Origin: JASBRS01 sp964496495
GTDB taxonomy: Bacteria; Deinococcota; Deinococci; Deinococcales; Trueperaceae
Assembly (NCBI GenBank): GCA_964496495.1
Contig: CAZBZU010000006.1
Span: 39,566-103,565 of the forward strand
DNA: 64,000 bases
Direction: 5' to 3'
In this document: positions 18,201 to 27,310 of the stretch, in pieces
How positions within the stretch are numbered: the first letter of the stretch is position 1
How the letters are laid out: each line of letters starts with the position of its first letter
Notes under the pieces: generated by a model
What the model was told of the DNA's origin: nothing
Database searches by the model: none
What the model saw: the letters and a program-made list of their open reading frames with translations, nothing else
Program-made: the position numbers and the translations under genes

Positions 18201-18605
18201 ATGAACAGGACGCTTCGTTTGGCCGGACTGGTTGCGGGGTTGGCATTGCCGCTGGCCGGCTGTGCGGTCACCGTGCGACCTGGCGAAACGGCCGCAAGCG
18301 TACAGGGCCAGGGGGTCATCGTCTGGGGCCACCTCGGCATGCGCTTCGAGTTCCCTGGGCTGGTCGTCATCGACCGCGGCTCGAGGCCGCATCACTTCTA
18401 CGCGGTGTTCCAGAGCGACGCATCCCTGTATGACGTGTACCTCGACGTGGACCGGCGCATGTTCGAGCACGGCTGGTTCAGGCGCTCCTTCGACGAGAGC
18501 TTCGACACGATCCACGCGATCTACACGCGCGGCCGTGATCGAGCCTATGTGGTCATCCGGCAAGAGAGCTCCGGCGCTCGGTACCGGCTCACGATCGACG
18601 ACTGA
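18201..18605 (+). CDS. Small lipoprotein of unknown function
   Basis: 134 aa. The signal peptide ends in the lipobox LAGC (Cys21), so lipidation and anchoring in a membrane are expected. The mature part is a compact alpha/beta-looking domain (VIVWGHLGMRFEFPGLVVI..., YRLTIDD at the end) with alternating hydrophobic strands. ATG at 18201 follows AGGGAGGTACCAGG. No family recognised. Its clean signal and ribosome site contrast with the decayed sequence around it. Confidence 0.7.
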   Translation: MNRTLRLAGLVAGLALPLAGCAVTVRPGETAASVQGQGVIVWGHLGMRFEFPGLVVIDRGSRPHHFYAVFQSDASLYDVYLDVDRRMFEHGWFRRSFDESFDTIHAIYTRGRDRAYVVIRQESSGARYRLTIDD

Positions 18606-18910
18606 CCACCAACCCCCCGGAATCCGACCGTTCCCGGCGCTGCCGAAGGGTGTCGCGTGAGAGAAAAGGCCCGTGGTGAGGCAGCTCGAGCACGGCTCGA
18701 CACCGGAGACGGTGCCGTCCGATCAGTGTAGCGGGCAGGGGGACCGGCGTCCGTGGGCCCTGTCGGTAGCTGAGACCTGGCCGCGTGCCCGCCGGCGGCA
18801 CCATCGCGGGCCCGCCGGGGCCTGGGTCGACCGGCTGCCGCGTAGGCCCGTCCTCATCGTGTGCGACGGCGGCCGCGCGATCCTTCCGGCCGCCATCCCC
18901 TGCTGGTCCT

Positions 18911-19600
18911 GTCGGGCTCGGCTTCAGCAAATCGGTGGCCCGCCTCGTCGAACCCTGCCCGGCCGGCATCCTCATCGCTGCCGTCACCGGTCCGCTCAGC
19001 GTTCTCCTCGACGCCGGTTACGCGCTGTCCTTGGGTCTCATCGCACGGGCGCGGTTCCCCGACCCACCACCGTCCCCCGCGCGCACGAACGGGCCTCGGC
19101 GGCTGGCCTCCGCCGTCGGTCGGGGCCTCACGTGCGTCGCAGGCCACCCGTATCTGCGGACCCTCGGCACGACCACGCGAACGTTCAACCTCTTCACGAG
19201 CATGACGTTCGCCATAGGGCTGCTCTACGTCGTGCGCGTGCTCCACCTCTCCGCCCCGACCGCCGGCCGGGTCCTCGCGGCTGAAGGCGCGGGCGCACGC
19301 CTCGGGGCACCCGTCACCGCCCGCACACAACTTGCCGTCGGCATCGGACCATCGATCTCCGACGCCCTCCTGCTTCACGCCTGCGGCCTGCTCCCGTACC
19401 CCCTGGTCCACCGGCCCCACGCCGCGGTCGTGCTTGGCGGCGTCGTTGATTGCCTCACCAGCCTGCACGCCTTCATGTGGATCGGGGCGCTCGGCTCGGT
19501 GTGCGCCATCGCGCCCATCGCGCTCTCCCCCGTGAGAGCCGTCCGCGACCACCCCTGCCAACTGGCCCCGGGCACGGCCCTGCCCTCACCCGACGCTTGA
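18911..19600 (+). pseudogene. Degenerate MFS transporter fragment
   Basis: The frame preserves pieces of an enterobactin-exporter-type MFS protein in order: VLLDAGYALSLGLIARARFPDPP, GLTCVAGHPYLRTLGTTTRTFNLFTSM, LLYVVRVLHLSAPTAGRVLAAEG, and SLHAFMWIGALGSVCAIAPIALSPVRAVRDHP. The first half of the transporter and the usual NQVSLRQAxTP region are missing, and no start or ribosome site fits. It is read as a decayed remnant. Confidence 0.55.
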
Positions 19601-19748
19601 GCCGACGCGCTGCAACCACCCACATGCGGCAGAGATCACGCAGTGGGGTCCGCACCGTGTTCTACCCTCCTGGCACACTAGTGCTGTCCGACGCTCACCC
19701 GGCTGAAAGGACTAGTCGCACAGAAACGACGGCTCGCTCCCGTCCGTT

Positions 19749-19790
19749 TTGACGCGACCATGAAGCAACTGTTATCGTCTCTTGTAACAG
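19749..19790 (+). promoter_or_regulatory. Promoter and 8-6-8 operator of the first GntR operon
   Basis: TTGACG (19749-19754), 17 bases, TTATCG (19772-19777). The dyad CTGTTATC (19769-19776), six bases, TGTAACAG (19783-19790) covers the -10. The same half-site and spacing occur at 29211-29232 before the second GntR gene, so autoregulation and possible cross-regulation are likely. Confidence 0.75.
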
Positions 19791-19834
19791 CTTGAGGCAT
19801 CGCCTGATGCTCGGCCTCGACGATCTACCCGGCT

Positions 19835-20821
19835 ATGACCGTTCCCATCGACCTCCGCCATTCGCTTACGATCGACCGCTCGCTCCCGCTCGGGGTCGGA
19901 GTGCAGGTTCGCGGCCAGATCGAATACGGTGTGACCACGGGCGAGATAGCGCGCGGGGCGAAGCTTCCGTCCGTCCGGGACCTTGCCCAGGCTCTGAGGA
20001 TCTCACCGGCCACGGTTTCGGAGGTCTACAAGGAGCTGCGCGACAAAGGGCTCCTGGAGAGCTACCAGGGGCGTGGGACGTTCGTTTCGGGGAGCCTGCC
20101 AGCGACGCTACAGAGCGAAGGTGCGGTGACGTTTCGCAAGGCGGTTGATGCCCTCTTCGCGACCGCCGAGCGCTTGGGCTACACGCGAGCCGCCGTCGCC
20201 GAAGCAGTTGCGCTTCGAGCAGGACAGCCCGGTGGCTCCGGGGCCGAGCTCCACATCCTCTTCGTGGGCGTCTACGCCGAAGCAAGCGAAGCGTATGCGG
20301 CCTCGATCCGCGGCTCGCTTCGACGTGGAGACGTGATCCAGGCAACGACGTTCGAGCGATTCCAGCGTAGCGAGCCACCCGAGTGGACGTCTGACGCCTA
20401 CCTGACGATCGCAAATCGAGAGCGCCAGCTTCGCGCGGTGCTGCCTGAAGGGGCCCCGGTCATCGGCCTCACCTTCATCCCATCGCAAGAGACGCGTACG
20501 CGACTCGCCGCCCTGCCTCCCGACTCCCGGATCGCCGCCGTCAGCAACGTTCCCGACTTCCTGCCCACTCTGCAGAACAACGTCCGTCGATACGCGCCGC
20601 ACGTCACGGACGTGAAGGCGGTGCTCAACAATCAACCCGGGTTCGATCGTTCGATCACGTCGAGCACCGTCGTCGTGTATGGCACGGGATCAGGCGAAGT
20701 CCTCAGCCGGCTTCCGCCCGAGGTCACCGCCCTCGAGTTCAGATTCGAACCCGAAGCTCGGTCCATCGAGACCCGACTGCTCCCGAGGCTGGAGGGGCTA
20801 CGCCTGAAGGGATCCACGTAG
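19835..20821 (+). CDS. GntR family regulator with periplasmic-binding-like C-terminus (paralogue 1)
   Basis: 328 aa. The GntR winged helix spans residues 20-85 (GAKLPSVRDLAQALRISPATVSEVYKELRDKGLLE...GRGTFV). The effector region (about 120-320) is not the FCD, UTRA or MocR type; it reads like a degenerate sugar/ligand-binding fold and is shared with the regulator at 29274-30308 (LHILFVGVYAEASEAYAASIRGSL, DFLPTLQNNVRRYAPHV). First gene of an apparent operon running to 25332. No strong ribosome site precedes the ATG at 19835. Probably represses its own operon through the dyad over its -10. Confidence 0.8.
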   Translation: MTVPIDLRHSLTIDRSLPLGVGVQVRGQIEYGVTTGEIARGAKLPSVRDLAQALRISPATVSEVYKELRDKGLLESYQGRGTFVSGSLPATLQSEGAVTFRKAVDALFATAERLGYTRAAVAEAVALRAGQPGGSGAELHILFVGVYAEASEAYAASIRGSLRRGDVIQATTFERFQRSEPPEWTSDAYLTIANRERQLRAVLPEGAPVIGLTFIPSQETRTRLAALPPDSRIAAVSNVPDFLPTLQNNVRRYAPHVTDVKAVLNNQPGFDRSITSSTVVVYGTGSGEVLSRLPPEVTALEFRFEPEARSIETRLLPRLEGLRLKGST

Positions 20822-20829
20822 GAGGCGCC

Positions 20830-21531
20830 ATGAAGATCAACCAGATGAACTGGATGCAGGTCGAGCGCTACCTCGAGAAGGACGACCGCGTTGTCGTTCC
20901 CATGGGAAGCACGGAGCAGCACGGCTACTTGAGCCTCTCGGTGGACTCCATCCTGTCGGAACGGGTCGCCACCGAAGCGGCAGCTCCGCTGGGCGTGCCG
21001 GTGTTCCCCGCCCTCACCTACGGCATCACCCCCTACTTCCTCCGCTTCCCGGGAAGCGTCAGCCTGCGACTCGAGACCTACCACCGTATCGTCGAAGACA
21101 TCCTCCACAGCCTCGCCGCCACGGGATTCAAGAGGATCCTCTTCGTGAACGGGCACGGCGGGAACAGCCCAGGCGGCTCAATCCTGCAGGAGTGGATGAA
21201 CCGGAACCCCGGCATCGCCGTGAAGTGGCACAACTGGTGGAACGCACCCCGATGCTTCGCGGTCGTGCAGGGGATCGATCCCGAAGCCTCGCATGCGTCC
21301 TGGATGGAGAACTTCCCGTGGACGCGCCTCGACGGGGTCCATCTTCCCGACGACGCCAAGCCCATGATCGACGTTGCACGCATGCGCCTCATGGACGCCG
21401 CTGCCGTGCGCGCGTACCTCGGGGATGGGAACTTCGGCGGCGCCTACCAGAAGCCCGACGACCGGATGATGGAGGTCTGGGCGGCCGGCGTTGAGGAGAC
21501 TCGCGAGGCCTTGAAGGGCCCCTGGCAGTGA
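20830..21531 (+). CDS. Creatininase / creatinine amidohydrolase family metal-dependent amidase
   Basis: 233 aa. MGSTEQHGYLSLSVDS gives the metal-binding Glu, His and Asp, and LFVNGHGGN the second metal segment. Family members hydrolyse amide bonds in small cyclic or formamide compounds (creatinine, MftE-type peptide tails, FAPy deformylases). The substrate here is unknown, but the neighbours (PanE-like and SDR oxidoreductases, M20 peptidase, RraA-like lyase) suggest opening of an amide or lactam early in a catabolic route. ATG at 20830 follows AGGAGG closely. Its stop overlaps the GTG of the next gene. Confidence 0.85.
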   Translation: MKINQMNWMQVERYLEKDDRVVVPMGSTEQHGYLSLSVDSILSERVATEAAAPLGVPVFPALTYGITPYFLRFPGSVSLRLETYHRIVEDILHSLAATGFKRILFVNGHGGNSPGGSILQEWMNRNPGIAVKWHNWWNAPRCFAVVQGIDPEASHASWMENFPWTRLDGVHLPDDAKPMIDVARMRLMDAAAVRAYLGDGNFGGAYQKPDDRMMEVWAAGVEETREALKGPWQ

Positions 21532-22598
21532 CCCATTCCGACAAGAGCGACGAACGCCAACGCATCCTCATCTGGGGCGCTGGCGCCATCGGCGGCACCG
21601 TGGCCGCCTACCTTGCACGAGCCGGACTCGACATCACGGTCGTCGATGCCAACGAGGCGCACGTCGGTGCCCTACGCCGAACGGGCATCCAGCTCACCGG
21701 CCCGATCGAGAGCTTCACGCAGGTCGTGCCCTGCTGCCTGCCCGACGGTGTCGAAGGCACGTGGGACACGATCTTCCTGAGCACGAAAGCCCTGCACACC
21801 GAGGACGCCGTGCGACAGCTCCTGCCCCACCTGTCTCGCCAGGGCCTGGTCGTCTCGCTCCAGAACGGACTCAACGAGCTGGCGATCGCTGATGTCGTGG
21901 GTCCGTCACGCACGCTTGGCGCATTCGTCAACTTCGGCGCAGACGTGCTCGAGCCGGGCGTGATCCACTTCGGAGGGCGAGGGGCCGTGGTGGTCGGCGA
22001 GCTCGACGGCCGTTCCAGCCAGCGAGCCAACCGAGTCGTCCAGGCACTACGCCACTTCGAGCCGAATGCTGTCGCCACGGACAACGTCTGGGGCTACCTC
22101 TGGGGGAAGATGGGATACGGCGCGCTGCTGTTCGCGGGTGCGCTGACCAACGCTAGTATCGTCGATAGTCTGCTCGCCCCTGATGCCCGGCCTGCCCTGA
22201 TCGAGCTCGCCCGAGAAGTGACGCAGGTTGCGGCGGCCGAAGGTGTCACACCCATGGGATTCAATGGATTCGACCCGGATGCCTTCTCGAGCGCCGCGAG
22301 CCCGACCGCCGTCGACGCGACCTTTGCGGCCATGGTCGCGTTCAACCAGGCATCCGCCAAGACGCACAGCGGCATCTGGCGCGACCTCGCCGTCCACCAT
22401 CGAAAGACCGAGATCGACGCGCAGTTCGGCCCCATCCTCCGCATCGCGCGCCGACGGGGCATCCCGGCTCCCGCGATCGAGGCCCTCGTGGAGCTGATGC
22501 ACGAGGTCGAGTCGGGCGATCGGCCCCTGGCTTGGTCGAACCTGCTCGAGCTCCCGGTCGGGAACCAGGAAGGAGCGCCCGGTGCACATCCGCTTTGA
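21528..22598 (+). CDS. 2-dehydropantoate 2-reductase (ApbA/PanE) family oxidoreductase
   Basis: 356 aa. The N-terminal Rossmann motif ILIWGAGAIGGTVAAYLARAG sits at residues 13-33, the NADP-side loop follows, VSLQNGLNE near 110 is the conserved Asn-Gly-Leu, and WGYLWGKMGYGALLFAGAL near 190 contains the catalytic Lys. It belongs to the family of ketopantoate reductase, but within a catabolic operon it more likely reduces or oxidises a 2-keto/2-hydroxy acid intermediate than makes pantoate. GTG at 21528 overlaps the previous stop by four bases. Confidence 0.8.
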   Translation: MTHSDKSDERQRILIWGAGAIGGTVAAYLARAGLDITVVDANEAHVGALRRTGIQLTGPIESFTQVVPCCLPDGVEGTWDTIFLSTKALHTEDAVRQLLPHLSRQGLVVSLQNGLNELAIADVVGPSRTLGAFVNFGADVLEPGVIHFGGRGAVVVGELDGRSSQRANRVVQALRHFEPNAVATDNVWGYLWGKMGYGALLFAGALTNASIVDSLLAPDARPALIELAREVTQVAAAEGVTPMGFNGFDPDAFSSAASPTAVDATFAAMVAFNQASAKTHSGIWRDLAVHHRKTEIDAQFGPILRIARRRGIPAPAIEALVELMHEVESGDRPLAWSNLLELPVGNQEGAPGAHPL

Positions 22599-23349
22599 TG
22601 GCCGCACCGCCCTCGTCACCGGCGCCGCGCACGGCTTCGGCCGCTCCATCGCCCTCAGCTTCGCTGCCTTGGGCGCGCAGGTGGTGGCTTTCGACATCGC
22701 CGAGGCGGAGTTGGACGAAACGGCACGACTCGGAGAGGACGCAGGCACGCCTCTCGAAACGGAACGGCTCGACGTCACGGAGCGTGACAGCGTCCGCGCC
22801 GCCTTCGACAGGGCGCGCGCTCGTCACGGTGGCATCGACATCCTCGTCAACGATGCGGGCGGCGTCCTCGGTCAGGTTGGAAGGCCACTGGAGGAGATCT
22901 CCGTGGAAGCGTGGCGCGCGATCGTCGCCGTCAACCTCGACGGCGCCTTCTACGCCAGCCAGGCCGCAGCGCCGGCCATGAAGGAGGCCCGCAGGGGACG
23001 CATCATCAACATCTCCAGCGGCGCCGGCCTGGGCATCAGCCTGACGGGCATCCAGGCGTACGCGTCGGCCAAGGCCGGACAGATCGGCCTGACCCGTCAG
23101 CTCGCACACGAGCTCGGCCCGTGGGGAATCACCGTCAACAACGTTGCGCCCGGCTTCGTGCGCTCCAACCCCACCACCGAGAAGCAGTGGAAGGCCTACG
23201 GCGAGCAGGGTCAACGCAACCTCGTCGATGGCATCGCCCTGCGCCGGCTCGGCACGCCCGACGACATCGCCAACGCCGTGCTCTTCTTCGCCAGCGAGCA
23301 GGCAGGCTGGGTGACCGGCCAGACGCTCGCGGTCGACGGAGGGAAGTGA
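22582..23349 (+). CDS. Short-chain dehydrogenase/reductase (3-oxoacyl-ACP reductase-like)
   Basis: 255 aa. The TGAAHGFGRSIA cofactor loop is at residues 13-24, NDAG near 90, catalytic Ser in INISSG near 138, and the YASAK Tyr/Lys pair near 156-160. PGFVRS follows. The C-terminus ends WVTGQTLAVDGG as in classical SDRs. NAD(P)-dependent alcohol/ketone oxidoreductase of unknown substrate. The GTG start lies 17 bases inside the preceding gene, so coupling is tight. Confidence 0.88.
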   Translation: MHIRFDGRTALVTGAAHGFGRSIALSFAALGAQVVAFDIAEAELDETARLGEDAGTPLETERLDVTERDSVRAAFDRARARHGGIDILVNDAGGVLGQVGRPLEEISVEAWRAIVAVNLDGAFYASQAAAPAMKEARRGRIINISSGAGLGISLTGIQAYASAKAGQIGLTRQLAHELGPWGITVNNVAPGFVRSNPTTEKQWKAYGEQGQRNLVDGIALRRLGTPDDIANAVLFFASEQAGWVTGQTLAVDGGK

Positions 23350-23350
23350 C

Positions 23351-24742
23351 GTGGACGCCGTCCTGAAGGTGCTGCAGGAGCAGGGGCCGCGCTACCTGGA
23401 CGAGCTCTCGGAGTTCGTCGCCATCCCCTCCGTGAGCACCGACCCGGCGCGCGCAGAGGACGTCCGGCGCGCCGTGGCGTGGGTCGAAGCGCGCCTGGCG
23501 CGCGCCGGCCACGGCGCCATCGACGTCGAGGTGTGGCAGACCCCGCGGCACCCGGCCGTCTTCGGTAGCTACGACGGCGCTGGCGACGCCCCGACCGTGC
23601 TCGTGTACGGCCACCTGGACGTGCAGCCGCCGGAACCGCTCGACGCCTGGGCGTCCCCACCGTTCACACTCACGGAGCGCGACGGGCGCCTCTACGGTCG
23701 CGGCGTCAGCGACGACAAGGCTTCGATGTTGCTGCCCATCCTGGCGGCCGAGGCGTTCTTCGAGGCCGGCGAGCAACCCCCGGTGAACCTGCGCTTCCTG
23801 TTCGAGGCCGAGGAGGAGATCGGCAGTCCGCACCTCGGCGCGCTGGTGGAGTCGCGGAGGCAGGCGCTCGCCTGCGACCTGGCGCTCTCCGCCGACGGCG
23901 GCATGTGGCGGGCGGAGGCTCCCAGCATCACACTGGCGGCGCGCGGGCTGGCGGGCCTCGAGCTCACCGTGCACGGCCCGGCCAAGGACCTGCACTCGGG
24001 CCGGCACGGGGGCGGCGTGGCCAACCCCCTTCACGCCGCCTGCGAGCTCGTCGCCTCCCTTCACGACGGCGGCCGCGTGGCCGTGGAGGGGTTCTACGAC
24101 GACGTGCAGGAACCGGACGCGGCGCTCGCTGCGGCGCTCGGGAGCCTGCCCTTCGACGAGGCGACCTACCTGGCTGCCGTGGGGGCGCCGGCCGCGTTCG
24201 GCGAGGAAGGCTTCGGCACGCTGGCCCGGCAATGGGTTCGGCCCACGCTCGAGGTCAACGGCCTCTACGGCGGCTACCAGGGCATCGGGACGAAGACCGT
24301 GCTGCCGAGCGAGGCGCACGTGAAGATCACGTGCCGGCTGGTGCCGGCCCAGGACCCCGAGGACATCGTCACCAAGGTGCGCCGCCACCTCGAGCGTCAC
24401 CGTCCGCCCGGCGTGACGCTGAGCTTCGAGGGGGAAGCGCACGGGGCCGTGGCCTACCGCGTCTCCTCGGAGAGCCCGTGGGTGCGGGCGGCGGCCGAGA
24501 CCCTGGAGGCCGTCTTCGGCGCCCCGCCCGACGTGGTCGGCATGGGCGGGACGGTCCCGATCGCCGCGACCTTCCGCGAGGCGCTCGGGGTGGATACGGT
24601 CTTCTACTCGTTCAGCACGGCCGACGAGGACATCCACGCCCCCAACGAGTTCTACCGGCCCGAAAGGTTCCGACTCGGGCTGCAGGCCTGGGTGGGGCTG
24701 TGGCGCAGGCTCGCAGGCCGCGGTGTCGGAGGCGCAGGGTGA
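23351..24742 (+). CDS. M20 family metallopeptidase (dipeptidase/deacetylase-like)
   Basis: 463 aa. Metal site residues: VYGHLDVQPPE, GRGVSDDKASML, the EAEEEIGS catalytic Glu pair, and HAPNEFYRPERF near the C-terminus. The lid domain is present (KDLHSGRHGGGVANPLHA). The set matches carnosinase-like dipeptidases and related M20 peptidases with two zinc ions. It is predicted cytoplasmic. GTG at 23351 follows immediately on the SDR stop and overlaps the next start as GTGA. With dipeptide importers next door, hydrolysis of an imported amidated dipeptide-like compound is plausible. Confidence 0.9.
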   Translation: MDAVLKVLQEQGPRYLDELSEFVAIPSVSTDPARAEDVRRAVAWVEARLARAGHGAIDVEVWQTPRHPAVFGSYDGAGDAPTVLVYGHLDVQPPEPLDAWASPPFTLTERDGRLYGRGVSDDKASMLLPILAAEAFFEAGEQPPVNLRFLFEAEEEIGSPHLGALVESRRQALACDLALSADGGMWRAEAPSITLAARGLAGLELTVHGPAKDLHSGRHGGGVANPLHAACELVASLHDGGRVAVEGFYDDVQEPDAALAAALGSLPFDEATYLAAVGAPAAFGEEGFGTLARQWVRPTLEVNGLYGGYQGIGTKTVLPSEAHVKITCRLVPAQDPEDIVTKVRRHLERHRPPGVTLSFEGEAHGAVAYRVSSESPWVRAAAETLEAVFGAPPDVVGMGGTVPIAATFREALGVDTVFYSFSTADEDIHAPNEFYRPERFRLGLQAWVGLWRRLAGRGVGGAG

Positions 24743-25332
24743 GCAGCGACGTGGAGGCGCTGCGTGCGGCGCTGGCGGGCGGCGGCCTGTGCGCGCTGCT
24801 ATGCGACCACGACGCTGCCGAGGCAGCGCGGCCCGTGTGGGGCGTGCGCGTCGGCCCCGACTTCGTCGGGCGTGCCCGCACCGTGGCCGCCTGGCGGGGC
24901 GGCCTCGGCGCGGTACGCGCCGCGGTTGAAGGGCTCGCGCGAGACGATGTGCTGGTGGCCGCGGCCCGCGGCCTCGAGGCCGCCTTGCTGGGCGACACCC
25001 TGGCGGGCGAGGCCGCCGCGCGCGGCGCTGCAGGCGCCGTGGTGGACGGCTACGTCCGGGACCTCGCGGCGCTCGCGGCCGGCGGTCTGGGTGTGCGCGC
25101 GCGCGGCGGCTTCCCGCGCCGCGCGCGGGGCGCCGGTGGCGGCCACGCCGACGCCTCCGTGGCCGACGCCATCGACGTGGCGGTCGACCTGGCCGGCGTG
25201 CGCGTCGTCCCGGGCGATGTGATCGTGGCCGACGCCGACGGCGTGGTGATCGTGCCGGCATCGCGGCTGCAGCGCGTGGCCGCCGAGCTTCCGGGTTGGC
25301 TTGCCGCCGGGGACGCTCCGGTGCCCTCCTGA
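24739..25332 (+). CDS. RraA-like family protein (possible 4-hydroxy-4-methyl-2-oxoglutarate aldolase-type lyase)
   Basis: 197 aa. The RraA fold signature is AVVDGYVRDLAALAAGGLGVRARG near residue 95-115, with the Asp and Arg of the DGxxRD motif, and GDVIVADADGVVIVPA near 165. RraA homologues are either RNase E inhibitors or class II pyruvate aldolases/oxaloacetate decarboxylases. In a catabolic operon, the lyase role fits better. It is last in the operon. GTG 24739 overlaps the M20 stop. Confidence 0.8.
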   Translation: MSSDVEALRAALAGGGLCALLCDHDAAEAARPVWGVRVGPDFVGRARTVAAWRGGLGAVRAAVEGLARDDVLVAAARGLEAALLGDTLAGEAAARGAAGAVVDGYVRDLAALAAGGLGVRARGGFPRRARGAGGGHADASVADAIDVAVDLAGVRVVPGDVIVADADGVVIVPASRLQRVAAELPGWLAAGDAPVPS

Positions 25333-25402
25333 GCGGCCGCACCGCGCCCGCGCGGCGGTTCGCGCCCTCGGCGGCCCGCCGGCCGCCGGCACGGCGCGCC
25401 GG

Positions 25403-26278
25403 TCAGCCGCCTTCGAGCGTGTCGCGCAGGGCGTCGCCCACCAAGTTGAAGCCGAGCACCACCAGCAGGATGGCCAGGCCAGGGAAGGTGGCGATCCACC
25501 AGGACGTCAGGAAGTACGTCTGGCCATCGGCGAGGATCGCGCCCCAGTCCGGCGTGGGAGGCTGCGCGCCGAGGCCGAGGAACGAGAGGCCCGCAGTCTC
25601 CACGATCACGGTGCCGGCCTGCAGCGTCGCCGTCACCAGGATGGGGACGGCGCTGTTGGGTAGCACGTGCCGGAGCATCACCCTCAGGTCTCGCGCCCCC
25701 AGGGCCCGCGCCGACTGCACGTACTCCTGCTGACGGATGGAGAGCGCCTTGCCGCGCAGCAGGCGCGCGTACTGCGGCGTGTACACCACGCCGATCGCCA
25801 CCATGGCGTTGAACAGGCTCGGCCCCAGGGCCGCGACGATGATCAAGGCCAGCAGCAGGTAGGGGAACGCCAGCAAGACATCCACGACACGCATGATGAT
25901 GCTGTCCGTGGCCCCGCCGTAGAACCCCGCCGCCAGCCCGAGGCCGCTGCCCGCGACGAGCGCGATGCCGTCCGCGACCAGGATGGCGAGCAGTGCCGTG
26001 CGTGAGCCATAGAGCACGCGCGTCAGCAGGTCCCGCCCGTACTGGTCGGTGCCCAGCGGATGCCCCGCGACGGGCGGCAAGCGCGCGCTGAGGAAGTCCC
26101 CCTCGGTCGGATCGAAGGGCGTGAGCACGGGCGCCAGGACGGTGACCGCGAGGAACGCGAGCACGATGACGCTGCCTATCACGAAGTTCGGCTTCCTCAG
26201 CAGGCGCCTGAGATGCCGCGAGCGCGCACCGCCGGCAGGCGCCGCCGCGACCTCCGGGCTCGTCGTCGCGGTCGTCAT
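25403..26278 (-). CDS. Dipeptide/oligopeptide ABC transporter permease, OppC/DppC type (system 1)
   Basis: 291 aa. A cytoplasmic N-terminus, one TM helix, the OppC_N segment DPTEGDFLSARLPPVAGHPLGTDQYGRDLLTRVLYGSR, then five TM helices with the EAA loop VQSARALGARDLRVMLRHVLPN. It pairs with the OppB-type permease encoded immediately upstream, overlapping by four bases (ATGA). Last gene of the leftward SBP-permease-permease operon; no ATPase follows, so it must use ATPases encoded elsewhere. It converges on the RraA-like gene with about 70 bases between. Confidence 0.92.
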   Translation of the reverse strand: MTTATTSPEVAAAPAGGARSRHLRRLLRKPNFVIGSVIVLAFLAVTVLAPVLTPFDPTEGDFLSARLPPVAGHPLGTDQYGRDLLTRVLYGSRTALLAILVADGIALVAGSGLGLAAGFYGGATDSIIMRVVDVLLAFPYLLLALIIVAALGPSLFNAMVAIGVVYTPQYARLLRGKALSIRQQEYVQSARALGARDLRVMLRHVLPNSAVPILVTATLQAGTVIVETAGLSFLGLGAQPPTPDWGAILADGQTYFLTSWWIATFPGLAILLVVLGFNLVGDALRDTLEGG

Positions 26279-27279
26279 TGGTAGCGGATCCTCGGGTCGA
26301 GATAGGCGTACGAAACGTCCACGAGCAGATTGATGACCACGAACACCAGGGCCACGACGATGGCGCCGGCCTGCACCACCGGGTAGTCGCGATTGAGGAT
26401 GGAGTCGACCATCAGCCGGCCCAGGCCCGGAAGCGAGAAGATCGTCTCGGTGAGAACGGCCCCCGAGAGCAGCAGCCCGAACTGCAGGCCCACCACCGTC
26501 ACCACGGGGATCATGCCGTTTCGCAGCGCATGCCTGAGCACGACGCCGCGCTCGCGCACGCCCTTGGCGCGCGCCGTGCGCACGTAGTCGTGCCCCAGAG
26601 CGCCCAGCACCTCGGCACGGGTGATGCGGGTGATCAGCGCGAGGGGGATGGTGGCCAGCGTGACGGCCGGAAGCACCAGGTGCCGGACGGCGCTGTCGAA
26701 CGCCGCCCACCGCCCTTCGAGCGCCGCGTCGAGGACGGGCATGCCGGTGATGCGGTGCACGCTCTGGCCGATGTCGAGCACCCCGCCGATGGGCAGCCAG
26801 TTCAGGTGCGCGCCGAACACCAGGATCAGCATCAGGCCCAGCCAGAAGATGGGCATCGACACGCCGATGAGCGATACGCCCAGCAGGGCGTTGTCGAGCC
26901 AACCGCCCGGCCTGGTCCCCGCCACGACACCGAGAGGCAGGCCGGCGAGGAGGGCGAAGGCCAGGGCCGCCAGCGCCAGCTGGAAGGTCACCGGGAACGC
27001 CTGCAACACCATCCCCAGGGCGGGGTGGTTGGTGCGCAACGACAGGCCGAAGTCGCCACGAAGCGCCGACGTGAGGAACGCCCAGTACTGCACCCAGATA
27101 GGCTTGTCGAGACCGAGCTGGTGGCGCAGTTGGACGAGCTGCAGCTTGGTGGCGCGGTCGCCGAGCAACAGCGTCGCGACGTCCCCCGGCAGCACGTGCA
27201 TGGCGAAGAACACCAGCAGGCTCACGCCGAGGATGACGGGCAAGAGCTGGAGCAGGCGGCGGGAGGTGTACTGGAACAT
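26275..27279 (-). CDS. Dipeptide/oligopeptide ABC transporter permease, OppB/DppB type (system 1)
   Basis: 334 aa with six TM helices. The N-terminus MFQYTSRRLLQLLPVILGVSLLVF is typical of OppB/DppB, as is the LGLDKPIWVQYWAFL block. The cytoplasmic EAA loop reads VRTARAKGVRERGVVLRHALRNGMIP. It is separated from the binding-protein gene upstream by about 100 bases containing a strong hairpin, and overlaps the OppC-type gene. Confidence 0.93.
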   Translation of the reverse strand: MFQYTSRRLLQLLPVILGVSLLVFFAMHVLPGDVATLLLGDRATKLQLVQLRHQLGLDKPIWVQYWAFLTSALRGDFGLSLRTNHPALGMVLQAFPVTFQLALAALAFALLAGLPLGVVAGTRPGGWLDNALLGVSLIGVSMPIFWLGLMLILVFGAHLNWLPIGGVLDIGQSVHRITGMPVLDAALEGRWAAFDSAVRHLVLPAVTLATIPLALITRITRAEVLGALGHDYVRTARAKGVRERGVVLRHALRNGMIPVVTVVGLQFGLLLSGAVLTETIFSLPGLGRLMVDSILNRDYPVVQAGAIVVALVFVVINLLVDVSYAYLDPRIRYQ

Positions 27280-27310
27280 GGCCTCCAGGCCAGTCTAGGC
27301 CCGAGTCGAA

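Noticed and set aside
21528..22598. Pantothenate biosynthesis gene panE
   Set aside because: The fold family fits, but the catabolic operon setting and absence of other pan genes make a pathway-specific assignment unsafe.
23135..25342. A 735-codon minus-strand open frame opposite the M20 and RraA-like genes
   Set aside because: Arg/Pro-rich translation without any motif; the plus-strand genes overlap in good operon fashion.
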